The translations under genes and the position numbers were made by a program. A stretch of 64,000 nt of DNA from the NCBI GenBank assembly GCA_017882455.1, contig JADGPL010000002.1, positions 1-64,000 of the forward strand, read 5' to 3'. Under the pieces are notes generated by a model. The model did no database searches and was not told the origin of the DNA. It worked only from the letters and a program-made list of their open reading frames with translations. This stretch comes from Solirubrobacteraceae bacterium (GTDB lineage: Bacteria; Actinomycetota; Thermoleophilia; Solirubrobacterales; Solirubrobacteraceae). Positions 44,175 to 56,098 of this stretch are shown in pieces; position 1 is the stretch's first letter; the number at the start of each line of letters is the position of its first letter.

Positions 44175-45455
44175 TTAACCGCTCCCCCGGAGCCCCTCGA
44201 CGGTGTCGAGGATGGCGGCGGCGACCTCGGCCTTGCTCGCGCGGGGAACGTGGTGGCGCTCGATCTGCGAGCGATCCCCGGGCGCGCTGAGGATCGTGAC
44301 CTCGTTGGCGTCGGAGTCGAAGCCGATGTCCTCGCGGGAGATGTCGTTGACGACGAGCGCGTCGAGGTCCTTGGCGAGGAGCTTGCCGGAGGCGCCCTGC
44401 ACCGCATCGGCTCCGTGCTCGGCGGCGAAGCCGACGAGCGTCTGGCCGGCGTGGCGGTGGGCGGAGAGCCCGCGCAGCACGTCTGCCGTCGGCTCGAGCA
44501 CGATCTCCAGGCGCTCCCGCTGCTCCTTCTTGATCTTCCCGTTCTCGACCTGCGCGGGCGTGAAGTCGGCGACGGCCGCGGCCATCAACAGCACGTCGCA
44601 GTCGGCGAAGGCCTCCTCGCAGGCGCGCTCGAGCTCGGCCGCGCTGGTCACGTCGCGACGCTCGACGCCGGCTGGCGTGGCGAGCGCGACGTTGGCGGCC
44701 ACGAGCGTCACCTGTGCCCCGCGTTCGTGGGCCACCTCGGCGAGTGCGAAGCCCATCCGCCCGGAGGAGCTGTTGCCGATGTAGCGCACGCTGTCGATCG
44801 CCTCGCGGGTGCCTCCGGCGGTGACGAGCACCCTCACCCCCTCCAGGCTCTGCGCGGCGGCGGGCGCGGGGAGCCTGCCGCCGGCGGTGATCGCCTCCAC
44901 GCAGGCCTCGAGCAGCCGCTCGGGCTCGGCCAGGCGCCCGACCCCCTGCTCGCCCTTGGAGGCGAGCCTCCCCACTCCTGGCTCCACGATCTGAACGCCG
45001 CGCCCGGCCAGCGTGCGCAGGTTGGCGGCGGTGGCGGGATGCTCGTACATGCGGTTGTTCATCGCCGGAGCGATGACCAGCGGACACGAGGCAGCCAGCG
45101 CGCAGCTGGTGAGCAGGTTGTCGGCGAGTCCTGCGGCGAGCTTCGCGATCGTGTTGGCCGAGGCGGGGGCGATCAGGAAGACGTCCGCGTTGGCCACCAG
45201 CTCGAGGTGGCTGAGCGGCTCGTGCGTGGGCGGCTCCTGGTCGGGGAAGGCCCCACGCGCGGGGTCGCGCTCGAACTCGCTCACGAGCACCGGCGCGCCG
45301 CTGAGCGCGGCGAAGGATGCCTCGCCGACGAAGCGTCGGCTCGCCGGCGTCTGCACGACGCGCACGGAGTGCCCGGCGCCCGTGGCCAGCCGCACGAGCT
45401 CGAGCGCCTTGTACGCGGCGATGCCGCCGCTGACGCCGAGCAGGATCCGGGACAT
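44175..45455 (-). CDS. coaBC: Bifunctional phosphopantothenoylcysteine decarboxylase/phosphopantothenate-cysteine ligase
   Basis: The product has 426 residues from MSRILLGVSGGIAAYKALEL. The N-terminal CoaC flavodecarboxylase has APASANTIAKLAAGLADNLL and the PAMN segment (IAPAMNNRMYEHPA). The C-terminal CoaB ligase has VTAGGTREAIDSVRYIGNSSSGRMG. It carries out two steps from phosphopantothenate toward coenzyme A. In related genomes metK and priA often follow; here a TPR gene and the rimP operon do. Confidence 0.96.
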   Translation of the reverse strand: MSRILLGVSGGIAAYKALELVRLATGAGHSVRVVQTPASRRFVGEASFAALSGAPVLVSEFERDPARGAFPDQEPPTHEPLSHLELVANADVFLIAPASANTIAKLAAGLADNLLTSCALAASCPLVIAPAMNNRMYEHPATAANLRTLAGRGVQIVEPGVGRLASKGEQGVGRLAEPERLLEACVEAITAGGRLPAPAAAQSLEGVRVLVTAGGTREAIDSVRYIGNSSSGRMGFALAEVAHERGAQVTLVAANVALATPAGVERRDVTSAAELERACEEAFADCDVLLMAAAVADFTPAQVENGKIKKEQRERLEIVLEPTADVLRGLSAHRHAGQTLVGFAAEHGADAVQGASGKLLAKDLDALVVNDISREDIGFDSDANEVTILSAPGDRSQIERHHVPRASKAEVAAAILDTVEGLRGSG

Positions 45456-45548
45456 GACTAGAGGTTGTAGAGCGGGACGCACCCGCTGGCAAGCCGTGGC
45501 CGCGACGTTGCGGTGCGGGCGAGGGTCGTGGGCGCCCCCACTGCGCCC

Positions 45549-45653
45549 CTGAGCCGGTCGCTGGTCAAGCGAGGCAAGGACGCAGTGAGCGAAATGTGCT
45601 CAGCACATGAGTGATCGAGGACGCAGCATCGCGCCGGCCAGCGACCGGCTCAG
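45549..45653 (+). repeat. 105-nt structured element, copy 2, overlapping the rpoZ stop codon
   Basis: CTGAGCCGGTCGCTGG and CCAGCGACCGGCTCAG form a perfect 16-pair outer stem. GCGAGGC and GCATCGC pair with one mismatch inside, and ATGTGCT and AGCACAT form the apical hairpin. Interior segments GGACGCAGTGAGCG and GAGTGATCGAGGAC match copy 1 closely, whereas stem sequences differ but still pair. The right arm includes the rpoZ stop. Length is 105 against 106 bases for copy 1. Confidence 0.72.
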
Positions 45654-45877
45654 CGGTAGTGGTACTTCATCTTTCCTTGAGCTACCTCCTCGAGGGCGAT
45701 CGTGAGGTAGTTTTTCGACGCCGTTTCGATCATCGGCGGGGGGAACTCGTCGAAGGTGCCCTCGCCGAGGTTGTGGTAGTAGCTGTTGATCTGGCGGGCG
45801 CGCTTGGCGGCGACGATCACGCCGGCGTAGTTTGAGTCGACCTGCTCGAGCAGGCGGTCGATGCGGGGAGAGATCAC
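45650..45877 (-). CDS. rpoZ: RNA polymerase omega subunit
   Basis: The product has 75 residues from a GTG (MISPRIDRLLEQVDSNYAG). VIVAAKRARQINSYYH is the omega signature helix and NYLTIALEEVAQGKMKY the C-terminal conserved part. It promotes polymerase assembly. It lies between coaBC and gmk, the usual actinobacterial order. Its stop lies in the outer stem of the 105-nt element. Confidence 0.96.
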   Translation of the reverse strand: MISPRIDRLLEQVDSNYAGVIVAAKRARQINSYYHNLGEGTFDEFPPPMIETASKNYLTIALEEVAQGKMKYHYR

Positions 45878-45978
45878 AGGGGGCTTGCCTTTCCTTGTTG
45901 GCCTCCAAGTGTAGTGGCCCGGACCGGCGCTCCACTGCCGCGGGCGCCCGGCGATGGCGGCCCGCGGGCGCTTGGGCC

Positions 45979-46533
45979 TCAGTCGAGATTCGCGTCGACG
46001 ATCTCGACGAGGCGCTCGAGGGCTTCGTCGAGGCGGTCGTTGACGACCACGTGGGCGAACTCGGGCTGGGCCTGGAGCTCCTCCTCGGCGACCCGCAGCC
46101 TGCGCTCGACCTCGGCGGGGTCGTCGGTGCCGCGTCCCACCAGGCGGGTGCGCAGCGCGGGCAGGGACGGAGGGGCGATGAACACCTGTACGGCCTCGGG
46201 CATCGCGGCGCGGACCTGCCGGGCGCCCTGGACCTCGATCTCGAGCACGACGGGCACTCCGGCGTGGACGCGCTGCTCGAGCTCGGAGCGCAGCGTGCCG
46301 TAGCTGCGCCCGGCGTAGTCGGCGTGCTCGACGAAGTCGCCCTCGGCGACCTTGCGGTCGAACTGCTCGCGGGTGAGGAAGTGGTAGTCGACCCCGTCGG
46401 CCTCTCCGGGACGCGGCCCGCGGGTGGTGGCGGAGACGGACAGCTCGAGCTGGGGCAGGCGCTCCATCAGCCCGCGGATCAGCGTTCCCTTGCCCACCCC
46501 CGAGGGGCCCGTGATGACGAACACGCGCGCCAC
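45979..46533 (-). CDS. gmk: Guanylate kinase
   Basis: The product has 184 residues from a GTG (MARVFVITGPSGVGKGTLI). ITGPSGVGKGT is the P-loop. SVSATTRGPRPGEADGVDYHFL binds GMP and FVEHADYAGRSYGT follows. It phosphorylates GMP to GDP. The rpoZ gene follows after about 100 bases. Confidence 0.96.
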   Translation of the reverse strand: MARVFVITGPSGVGKGTLIRGLMERLPQLELSVSATTRGPRPGEADGVDYHFLTREQFDRKVAEGDFVEHADYAGRSYGTLRSELEQRVHAGVPVVLEIEVQGARQVRAAMPEAVQVFIAPPSLPALRTRLVGRGTDDPAEVERRLRVAEEELQAQPEFAHVVVNDRLDEALERLVEIVDANLD

Positions 46534-46578
46534 GCCCGGGACCCTATTGAGCGTGCCGGTGGGAACCGCCGAGGGGCC

Positions 46579-47487
46579 TCAAGCGACGGGCTGCAGGCCG
46601 GCGGGCGAGGCAGTGTGCTCGATGATCGCCTCGCAGATCGCCGGCCACAGCGGAGCGGGTCGATCGTGGCCCATGTCCTCGAGCAGGAGCAGGCGGGCGC
46701 CGGGGACCAGCGCGGCGGTGCGTTCTCCGCCGCTCGGCGCGATCAGCGTGTCGTCGAGCCCGTGGATCACCAGCGTGGGCACGGTCAGGCCGCGTAGGCC
46801 CTCGGCGCGTGGTCCGCTGGCGATCATCGCGGCGAGCTGGCGGGCCACGCCCGCGGGGTCGTGGCCGCGGTCGTAGCTCTGCCCGGCAAGCTCGCGCGCG
46901 GCGGCCAGTTCCGGATAGCGCTTGGAGCGCCAGATCACGGCCCTCTCGGCGGCGTCGACGTACCCCTCGCGGTCGGCCGGCGCGGGGGTGAGCAGCGCGG
47001 CGCTCGCCTCGGGCGTCGACTGCCCGTACTCGGGCTCGCCGGTGTTGGACATCATCGAGGTGAGGCTCGCCACCCGCTGCGGATGCTCGATTGCCATCGT
47101 CTGGGCGATCATCCCGCCCATCGAGGATCCGACGAGGTGGGCGCGCTCGATCCCAAGCGCTGTGAGCAGGGCGAAGCCGTCGCCGGCCATCGCGTTGAGC
47201 GTGTAGGGAGCGAGCGCCCGGGCGCGGTCGAAGTCGCCGGCGGAGGTAGCGGCAAGGATCGCCTCCACGTCGGCGAGCCGTCCGTCGAGCTTCGAGGATA
47301 GCCCGCAGTCACGGTTGTCGAAACGGATCACGAAGCGTCCGGCGGAGGCGAGGCGCTCGCACAGCGGGACCGGCCAGGCGATCATCTGGGCGCCGAACCC
47401 CATCACGAGCAGCAGCGCGGGATCGGTGGCCGAGCCGAAGGTGTCGTACTCGAGCGTGATGCCCTCGGGCGTGGTGATCTGCGCCAT
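46579..47487 (-). CDS. Alpha/beta hydrolase
   Basis: The product has 302 residues. The nucleophile elbow is VGSSMGGMIAQTMA (Ser), the oxyanion region LLVMGFGAQMIAWP, the acid Asp in HGLDDTLIAPSG and the His in EDMGHDRPAPLW. RFDNRDCGLSSK is typical of the heroin-esterase/aclacinomycin-methylesterase-like group. The substrate is unknown. It is inserted between mihF and gmk, which are normally adjacent in actinobacteria. Confidence 0.9.
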   Translation of the reverse strand: MAQITTPEGITLEYDTFGSATDPALLLVMGFGAQMIAWPVPLCERLASAGRFVIRFDNRDCGLSSKLDGRLADVEAILAATSAGDFDRARALAPYTLNAMAGDGFALLTALGIERAHLVGSSMGGMIAQTMAIEHPQRVASLTSMMSNTGEPEYGQSTPEASAALLTPAPADREGYVDAAERAVIWRSKRYPELAAARELAGQSYDRGHDPAGVARQLAAMIASGPRAEGLRGLTVPTLVIHGLDDTLIAPSGGERTAALVPGARLLLLEDMGHDRPAPLWPAICEAIIEHTASPAGLQPVA

Positions 47488-47551
47488 CCTCAGAGTCTCT
47501 CAGGGGCGCGTACGGCGAGGCTCAGCCACGAGCTCCAAGCCGGCGGCGGGC

Positions 47552-47896
47552 CTAGTGGTGCAGCAGCGAGATCAGCTCTGAGCGCTGACGCTCTGAGAGC
47601 CCGCCGATGGTCTTGCTCGGCGCGATGCGACAGTGGGCGAGGATCTTGTTGACCTTGACGCGCCCGTACTTGGGAACGGCGAGCAGCATGTCGAAGACCT
47701 TGGCCGTCTCGACGTACTCGGGCGGTTCGAGCAGCAGCGAGTGGATCGAGCGACGCCCGGACTTCAGATCGCGCTTGAGCTGCGCCCGCTGGATGCGGAT
47801 CTGGTTGGCTCGAGCGAGCGCATCCATCCTCTGGTTGAGCGACCGCTCAGGGGCGGTTGACGTGTTCGAGGACGTCGTTCCGGGGGCCGGCGCCAT
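47552..47896 (-). CDS. mihF: Actinobacterial integration host factor (mIHF)
   Basis: The product has 114 residues from MAPAPGTTSSNTSTAPERSL. The core RAQLKRDLKSGRRSIHSLLLEPPEYVETAKVFDMLLAVPKYGRVKVNKILAHCRIAPSKTIGGLSERQR is the mIHF helix-two-turn-helix region, unrelated in fold to HU/IHF of other bacteria. It bends DNA and is an essential nucleoid protein in actinomycetes. A TAGACT box eight bases before the ATG suggests a leaderless message. Confidence 0.95.
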   Translation of the reverse strand: MAPAPGTTSSNTSTAPERSLNQRMDALARANQIRIQRAQLKRDLKSGRRSIHSLLLEPPEYVETAKVFDMLLAVPKYGRVKVNKILAHCRIAPSKTIGGLSERQRSELISLLHH

Positions 47897-47904
47897 GGGC
47901 GGCG

Positions 47905-47932
47905 AGTCTACACACCAGGGGCGGGCGATCAA
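47905..47932 (-). promoter_or_regulatory. Candidate mihF promoter
   Basis: On the minus strand TTGATC and TAGACT are separated by 16 bases, and the -10 box ends eight bases before the mihF ATG. This is the best-formed leaderless promoter in the window. Confidence 0.5.
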
Positions 47933-47955
47933 GGAAAAGTCCCGAATTCACCTGA

Positions 47956-48005
47956 ACCTCAACCTGAGGTGTAGATGAATCGAGGCTGGTGGATGGTCCC
48001 ACCAG
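47956..48005. other. Two inverted repeats in the mihF-pyrD spacer
   Basis: ACCTCA-acc-TGAGGT (47956-47970) and CTGGTGG-N6-CCACCAG (47986-48005) lie in the 224-base spacer where pyrF would be expected. The first could be an operator; the second, near a T-run at 48019, could be a terminator on the plus strand. I see no convincing gene in the spacer. Confidence 0.4.
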
Positions 48006-48120
48006 CGTTTGCAGGGCTTTTTAGATGCTGTTGATCCGGAGTGTCACCCCGGCCGTGTGGCCTATACGGAGATGGCGCGTAGCCTGCGGATCCCGCTCCA
48101 GCTCGACGATTGCAGCACGC

Positions 48121-49017
48121 TCAGGCCGCCCCCATGGCCCGCAGCCCCTCGGCGATCCTCGCCGCGGCCACGGGATCGCGAAAGCTCTCGGTCCCGACAG
48201 CCACGAGGGTTGCGCCCACGTCCATCAGATCACATGCGTCAGCGGCGCTCTGCACACCGCCCATTCCGACAACCGGGACCTCCACGCGAGCGGCCACTGC
48301 GGCGACCTGGGCGAGCGCCACGACGCGGATGGCGGGACCGGAGAGCCCGCCCGTACCGCCGCCGAGCCAGCGCCCGGCGGGAAGCGTCGGATCGCGCGGC
48401 GCGAGCGCGGTGGCGCGCAGCGTGTTGATCAGCGACACGGCGTCTGCGCCCGCCTCCTGAGCGGCGAGCGCGCACAGGGCGACGTCGGCGGTGTTGGGCG
48501 TGAGCTTGACGATCAGGGGCTTGCGCGTGCGCGGGCGCACGGCGCGCACCACCTCTTCGAGCTGGCGGGGATCGGAGCCGATGTCAAGGCCGGTCTTGAC
48601 GTTGGGGCATGAGACGTTGAGCTCGATCGCCGCGATCTGCTCGTGCGCGTCGCAGGCCTCGAGCAGCCGCGAGATCTCCTCGGCGGTGGAGCCCATCACG
48701 TTGGTGATCAGCGGCACCTCGGCAGCGCCCGCGCCGGTGATCTCGACGATCTGGGGCAGGTCCTCCGCGAGGTAGCCCTCCAGGCCCTTGTTGGGCAGGC
48801 CGATCGAGTTGATCAGCCCAGCCGAGGCCTCCCACAGGCGCGGGGGCGGGTTGCCCTGGCGGGGCTCGAGCGTGATCGTCTTGGAGACGTAGGCGGAGAA
48901 CGGGAAGTCGCGCAGGAGCTGATCGCCGAAGGCCCTGCGCGCGGCGATCACGTCGAAGGTGCCCGAGCCGTTGAGGACGGGATGGGCGAGCTGCAGGCCG
49001 CAGAACTCGACGCTCAT
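48121..49017 (-). CDS. pyrD: Dihydroorotate dehydrogenase, class 1B catalytic subunit
   Basis: The product has 298 residues from [22 protein letters not shown]. The catalytic base is Cys in ELNVSCPNVKTG, as in class 1 enzymes. GLPNKGLEGYL and the C-terminal GMGGVQSAADACDLMDVGATLVAVGT bind FMN. Pairing with PyrK next to it indicates the NAD-linked class 1B enzyme. The start overlaps the pyrK stop (ATGA). The long ORF in the track runs on antisense to pyrK's frame. Confidence 0.96.
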   Translation of the reverse strand: MSVEFCGLQLAHPVLNGSGTFDVIAARRAFGDQLLRDFPFSAYVSKTITLEPRQGNPPPRLWEASAGLINSIGLPNKGLEGYLAEDLPQIVEITGAGAAEVPLITNVMGSTAEEISRLLEACDAHEQIAAIELNVSCPNVKTGLDIGSDPRQLEEVVRAVRPRTRKPLIVKLTPNTADVALCALAAQEAGADAVSLINTLRATALAPRDPTLPAGRWLGGGTGGLSGPAIRVVALAQVAAVAARVEVPVVGMGGVQSAADACDLMDVGATLVAVGTESFRDPVAAARIAEGLRAMGAA

Positions 49018-49825
49018 GCTGGCGGATCCCCGATCGGCGCCGCCGCGTGTGCATCGACTCGCTCGAGCTCGGCGGCGTCGATCACGGGCCCGTCGACGCA
49101 CACGCGCAGGTAGCCGCCGCCGCGCTTGGGCACGACGCATCCGAAGCAGGCGCCGAACCCACAGGCCATCCCCGCCTCGAGGGCCAGCTGCGCGGGAACC
49201 CCGCCGCGCTCGCAGATCGCGCGCACCCCCTCGAGCATCCCGGCGGGGCCGCAGGCATAGACGACGGCTTCGGGGTCGCGCTGAAGCTCGGCGACGAGCA
49301 GGTCTGTGACGAGCCCGTGATGGCCGACCGAGCCGTCGTCGCTGGCCACACGCGCGCCGTCGAGCAGGGCGGCGCCCTGCGCGCGGGAGCGCTCGCGAAA
49401 GCCGAGCAGAACGCTCGTGGGCCCCTCGAGCTGATCCTGGAGGATCGCGAGCGGTGCGATGCCGACGCCCCCGCCGACGAGGATCGCGCGGCGTCCACCC
49501 TCGGGAGCGGCGAACCCGCGCCCGAGCGGACCGAGCGCCCACAGGCCATCCCCGGCGCGCAGCTCGCACAGGCGCTGCGTGCCCGGCCCGACGTCCTCGA
49601 GCAGGAAGTGCGACTCGCCGCCGCTGCGCCGCGCGATCGAGAAGGCGCGCGCCAGCAGCGGACGCTCGTGCTCCCCCCCGCCCCAGCCTTCGAGGGCGCT
49701 CAGCATCGCGAACTGTCCGGGCTCGGGCTCGGGGCCATCGGGGTCGGCCACGCGCAGGACGCGGTAGGCGCCGAGCTCGTCCAAGCCGGTGACGGTCAAC
49801 AGGCGCCGGGCGAAGGGCGCCTGGC

Positions 49826-49829
<4 letters not shown>
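49014..49829 (-). CDS. pyrK: Dihydroorotate dehydrogenase electron-transfer subunit PyrK
   Basis: The product has 271 residues. [12 protein letters not shown] binds [23 protein letters not shown] binds NAD, and [11 protein letters not shown] follows. The 2Fe-2S ligands are in [14 protein letters not shown] and a later Cys (LRVCVDGP). It passes electrons from dihydroorotate via PyrD to NAD. The start overlaps the carB stop (ATGA). Confidence 0.95.
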
Positions 49830-52987
<3,158 letters not shown>

Positions 52988-53094
52988 CTAGCGCCCCTTT
53001 CCTGCGCCCGCAGCGCCCGCGGCTGTGGTGGCCGGCGCCGCTACGGCTGGATGAGGGACCCGCGAGCGTGCCTCCCGGAGAAGCGCGCGCGCGA

Positions 53095-54225
53095 TCATGC
53101 AGCCTCCTCTATGCGGCTGAGAAACCGGTCGAACAGGTAGAGGCTGTCATGGGGACCGGGACCGGCCTCGGGGTGGTACTGGACGGTGCCGCCGGGCACG
53201 TCGAGCAGCTCGAGGCCCTCGACGGTGCGGTCGTAGAGGTTCACGTGGGAAAGGGCGGCGGCGCCGAAGTCGGTCTCCCAGCGCACGGGCTCGTCGCTGT
53301 CGATCGTGCGGGAGCCGCCGGGGCCGAGCGCGGCGAAGCCGTGGTTCTGGGAGGTGATCTCGACGCGCCCTGTCTGCAGGTCGCGCACGGGATGGTTGGC
53401 GCCGCGGTGGCCGAAGGGGAGCTTGAACGTCTCGAGGCCGACGGCGCGGCAGAGGAGCTGGTGGCCGAGGCAGATGCCCCACACGGGCTTCTTGCCGACG
53501 ATCTCGCGGACGGTCTGGACGATGTGGTCGAGGGCGGCGGGATCGCCCGGTCCGTTCGCCAGGAAGACGGCGTCGGGGTCCTCGGCGAGCAGCTCCTGCG
53601 CGCTGGCGGCGCAGGGGTGAAGCGTGACGCGGGCGCCGCGGGCGACGAGCTCGCGGACCATCGAGGCCTTGATGCCGGTGTCGATGACGGAGATGCGGGG
53701 GCCGTCGCCGGAGCCGTGACGAGAGACCTCGGTGGGGCTCACGACGCTCGCGAGGTCGAGCCCGTCCATCGGGGGCTCGGCGGCGATCAGATCGCGGGCT
53801 TCCTGCTCGGACATCTCGGCGGGGAAGACGCCTCCGCGCATGGCGCCGGCGTCGCGGATGTGCATCACCAGGGCGCGGGTGTCGACGCCGCTGATGCCCT
53901 GGACTCCGCAGTCGGCGAGCCAGTCGAGCCAGCCGCGCTCGGCCGTGGGCGCGTCTTCGCGGTTGCAGGCCTCGCGCATGATCGCCGCGCGCGCCCACGC
54001 CCGCTCGGACTCCATCGCGGCGCTGCTCGCCCCGTAGTTGCCGATGTGGGGGTAGGTGAAGGCGATCAGCTGCCCGGCGAAGGACGGATCGGTCATCGAT
54101 TCCTGGTAGCCGGACATGCCGGTCGTGAAGACGACCTCGCCGACGGCGTGGCCGGGAGCGGCGCAGGCCTCCCCGTCGAAGCGGGTGCCGTCCTCGAGCA
54201 GGACATAGGCGGTCGGGGGAGCCAT
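53095..54225 (-). CDS. carA: Carbamoyl-phosphate synthase small subunit
   Basis: The product has 376 residues from MAPPTAYVLLEDGTRFDGE. The N-domain has GEVVFTTGMSGYQESMTDPSFAGQLIAFTYPHIGNYG. The class I glutaminase has the Cys in WGICLGHQLLCRA, with the His/Glu pair in QYHPEAGPGPHD. It feeds ammonia to CarB. About 107 bases separate it from carB, the only sizeable gap in the operon, and its ATG overlaps the isochorismatase stop (ATGA). Confidence 0.97.
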   Translation of the reverse strand: MAPPTAYVLLEDGTRFDGEACAAPGHAVGEVVFTTGMSGYQESMTDPSFAGQLIAFTYPHIGNYGASSAAMESERAWARAAIMREACNREDAPTAERGWLDWLADCGVQGISGVDTRALVMHIRDAGAMRGGVFPAEMSEQEARDLIAAEPPMDGLDLASVVSPTEVSRHGSGDGPRISVIDTGIKASMVRELVARGARVTLHPCAASAQELLAEDPDAVFLANGPGDPAALDHIVQTVREIVGKKPVWGICLGHQLLCRAVGLETFKLPFGHRGANHPVRDLQTGRVEITSQNHGFAALGPGGSRTIDSDEPVRWETDFGAAALSHVNLYDRTVEGLELLDVPGGTVQYHPEAGPGPHDSLYLFDRFLSRIEEAA

Positions 54226-54749
54226 CAGAGAATGAGCTTCTGGACGGCTTTGAACTCGGGGGTGCCGGCGCGCTCGAGCAGCTCGAACAGCGACGCCTCG
54301 ACGGTGCCGACGACGGCGCCGGCGCGCTCCATGCGCTCGAGGCCGCGCTCGTAGTCGATCTGGTGGCGCGAGCCGACGGCGTCGGCGGGGACGTGCACTT
54401 CGACCCCGGCGGCGAGCAGGTCGTGGACGGTCTGGCTGACGCACACATGGGCCTCGATCCCGCAGACGAGCGCCTGGCTGCGCCCACCGAGGTCGAAGCC
54501 CTCCGCACGGGCGGCCGAGAACACGGTCTTCTCGATCCGCGGCTCGTCCTGCAGACCGACCTCGGGTGCGGTGTGGCCGAGCCCTTTGGGGTACTGCTCG
54601 CTGACGAGGGCGGGCAGCTCGAGGATGCGCGCCCCCTCGACGAGCTTGGCGCAGGCGGCGGCGACGCCGGCGAAGGCCTCGTATGGACGAAAGCCCTCCT
54701 GCACGTCGATCACGACGAGGGCGGCGCGCTCGCGCTCGAGCAGGGCCAT
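54225..54749 (-). CDS. Isochorismatase-family cysteine hydrolase inside the pyr operon
   Basis: The product has 174 residues. The catalytic triad of the family is visible: Asp in LVVIDVQEGFRP, Lys in RIEKTVFSA and Cys in GIEAHVCVSQTVHDLL. Related enzymes cleave amide or ester bonds (nicotinamide, ureidoacrylate, N-carbamoyl compounds). It is fused by ATGA overlaps to carA downstream and shares its first bases with the end of pyrC, so it is translated with the pyrimidine genes. A role in handling a carbamoylated by-product is an inference. Confidence 0.92.
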   Translation of the reverse strand: MALLERERAALVVIDVQEGFRPYEAFAGVAAACAKLVEGARILELPALVSEQYPKGLGHTAPEVGLQDEPRIEKTVFSAARAEGFDLGGRSQALVCGIEAHVCVSQTVHDLLAAGVEVHVPADAVGSRHQIDYERGLERMERAGAVVGTVEASLFELLERAGTPEFKAVQKLIL

Positions 54750-56098
54750 CAGGCGCCCACCAGCGTCAGGGCGCGGTCGCGGTGGACGACGCCACCGGCG
54801 GCGAGCGTCATCAGCACACGGCCCTGCAGCCGGCGCCCGGCGAAGCAGCAGTTCTCAGAGCGGCTCTCCCAGCCGTGCTCGCCGGCGACCCACACGGCGT
54901 CGAGGTCGATCAGCGCGAGGTTGGCGGGCTCGCCGGCGGCGATCAGCGCGGTCGGCAGCTCGAACAGCGCGGCCCCGGCGGTCATGCGCTCGATCAGGAG
55001 GGGCAGCTCGATGATCCCGCTGAGGACGAGGCCGGTGTGGAGCGCGGCGAAGGCGGTCTCGAGGCCCGTGGTGCCCATCGGCGCCTGCTCGAAGGGAACC
55101 TCCTTCTCGTCGCGGGCGTGGGGCGCGTGGTCGGTGGCGACGCAGTCGATCGTGCCGCTGCGCAACCCCGCGATCAGCGCCTGGCGGTCATCCTCGCTGG
55201 TGAGCGGCGGGTGCATCTTCATGCGCGTGTCCATCGAGCGGACGTCCTCGTCGGTGAGCAGCAGGTGGTGCGGGGAGACCTCTCCGCTGAGACGCCAGCC
55301 GTGCGCCTTGCCGTGCTCGAGCGCTTCGACGGATGCGGCGCAGCTGAGGTGCTGGAAGTGCACACGCGCGTCCTCGTAGCCGGCGAGGGCGGCGTCGCGG
55401 GCGACCATCGTGGACTCGGCGACAGTGGGGATGCCGGCGATCCCGAGCGCGGCGCTGACGGCGCCCTCGTTCATGGCGCCTTTGCGCGAGAGCGTGGGGT
55501 CCTCCTCGTGCAGCGCGAGAACGCCTCCGCACAGGCGCTGGTACTGCAGGGCCTTGCGCAGCATGCCGGCGCTGGTGACAGGCTTGCCGTCGTCGCTGAA
55601 GCCGAGGGCGCCCTCCTGCCTGAGCTCGGCCATCTCGGTGAGCTGCTCGCCTGCCAGGCCGCGCGTGATCGCCGGCAGGAAGCCGACGGGGATGCGGGCT
55701 TGGTGTATGGCAGCGTCGCGCAGCGAGCGCAGCAGCGGCGCGGAGTCGAGCACGGGGTCGGTGTTGGGCATCGCGATCACCCCGGCAAAGCCGCCCGCCG
55801 CCGCGGCGCGGGTTCCGGACTCGATGTCCTCCTTGTGCTCCTGCCCGGGCGTGCGCAGGTGCACGTGGGGGTCGAAGAAGGCGGGCGTGAGCGTGAGGCG
55901 TCCGTTTCCGGCGATCGTCTCCTCGTCCTCGCGTGCCTGCAGCGTCCCGGGCTCGGCAAACTCTGCGATCGCGCCACCGGTGATGCGGACGTCGCGGCGG
56001 GCATCGACCTCGGCGCGGGGGTCGAGCACGCGAACGTCGCTGAGCAGCAGCTCGGCGCTCGGCGTGCTCGCGCCGAACAGGCGATCGGGGCCGCTCAT
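54749..56098 (-). CDS. pyrC: Dihydroorotase
   Basis: The product has 449 residues from [41 protein letters not shown] supplies the first metal His pair and substrate Arg, and FSDDG and CVATDHAPHARDEKEVPFEQAPMGTTGLET are the later metal and substrate segments, as in class I dihydroorotases. It cyclises carbamoyl aspartate. The start overlaps the pyrB stop (ATGA), and the end overlaps the isochorismatase start. Confidence 0.96.
   Translation of the reverse strand: MSGPDRLFGASTPSAELLLSDVRVLDPRAEVDARRDVRITGGAIAEFAEPGTLQAREDEETIAGNGRLTLTPAFFDPHVHLRTPGQEHKEDIESGTRAAAAGGFAGVIAMPNTDPVLDSAPLLRSLRDAAIHQARIPVGFLPAITRGLAGEQLTEMAELRQEGALGFSDDGKPVTSAGMLRKALQYQRLCGGVLALHEEDPTLSRKGAMNEGAVSAALGIAGIPTVAESTMVARDAALAGYEDARVHFQHLSCAASVEALEHGKAHGWRLSGEVSPHHLLLTDEDVRSMDTRMKMHPPLTSEDDRQALIAGLRSGTIDCVATDHAPHARDEKEVPFEQAPMGTTGLETAFAALHTGLVLSGIIELPLLIERMTAGAALFELPTALIAAGEPANLALIDLDAVWVAGEHGWESRSENCCFAGRRLQGRVLMTLAAGGVVHRDRALTLVGA

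Noticed and set aside
47956-47970. ACCTCAACCTGAGGT as a MerR/SoxR-type operator
   Set aside because: Known operators of that type are longer, with about 19 bases between -35 and -10, and no MerR-family gene or matching promoter lies here.
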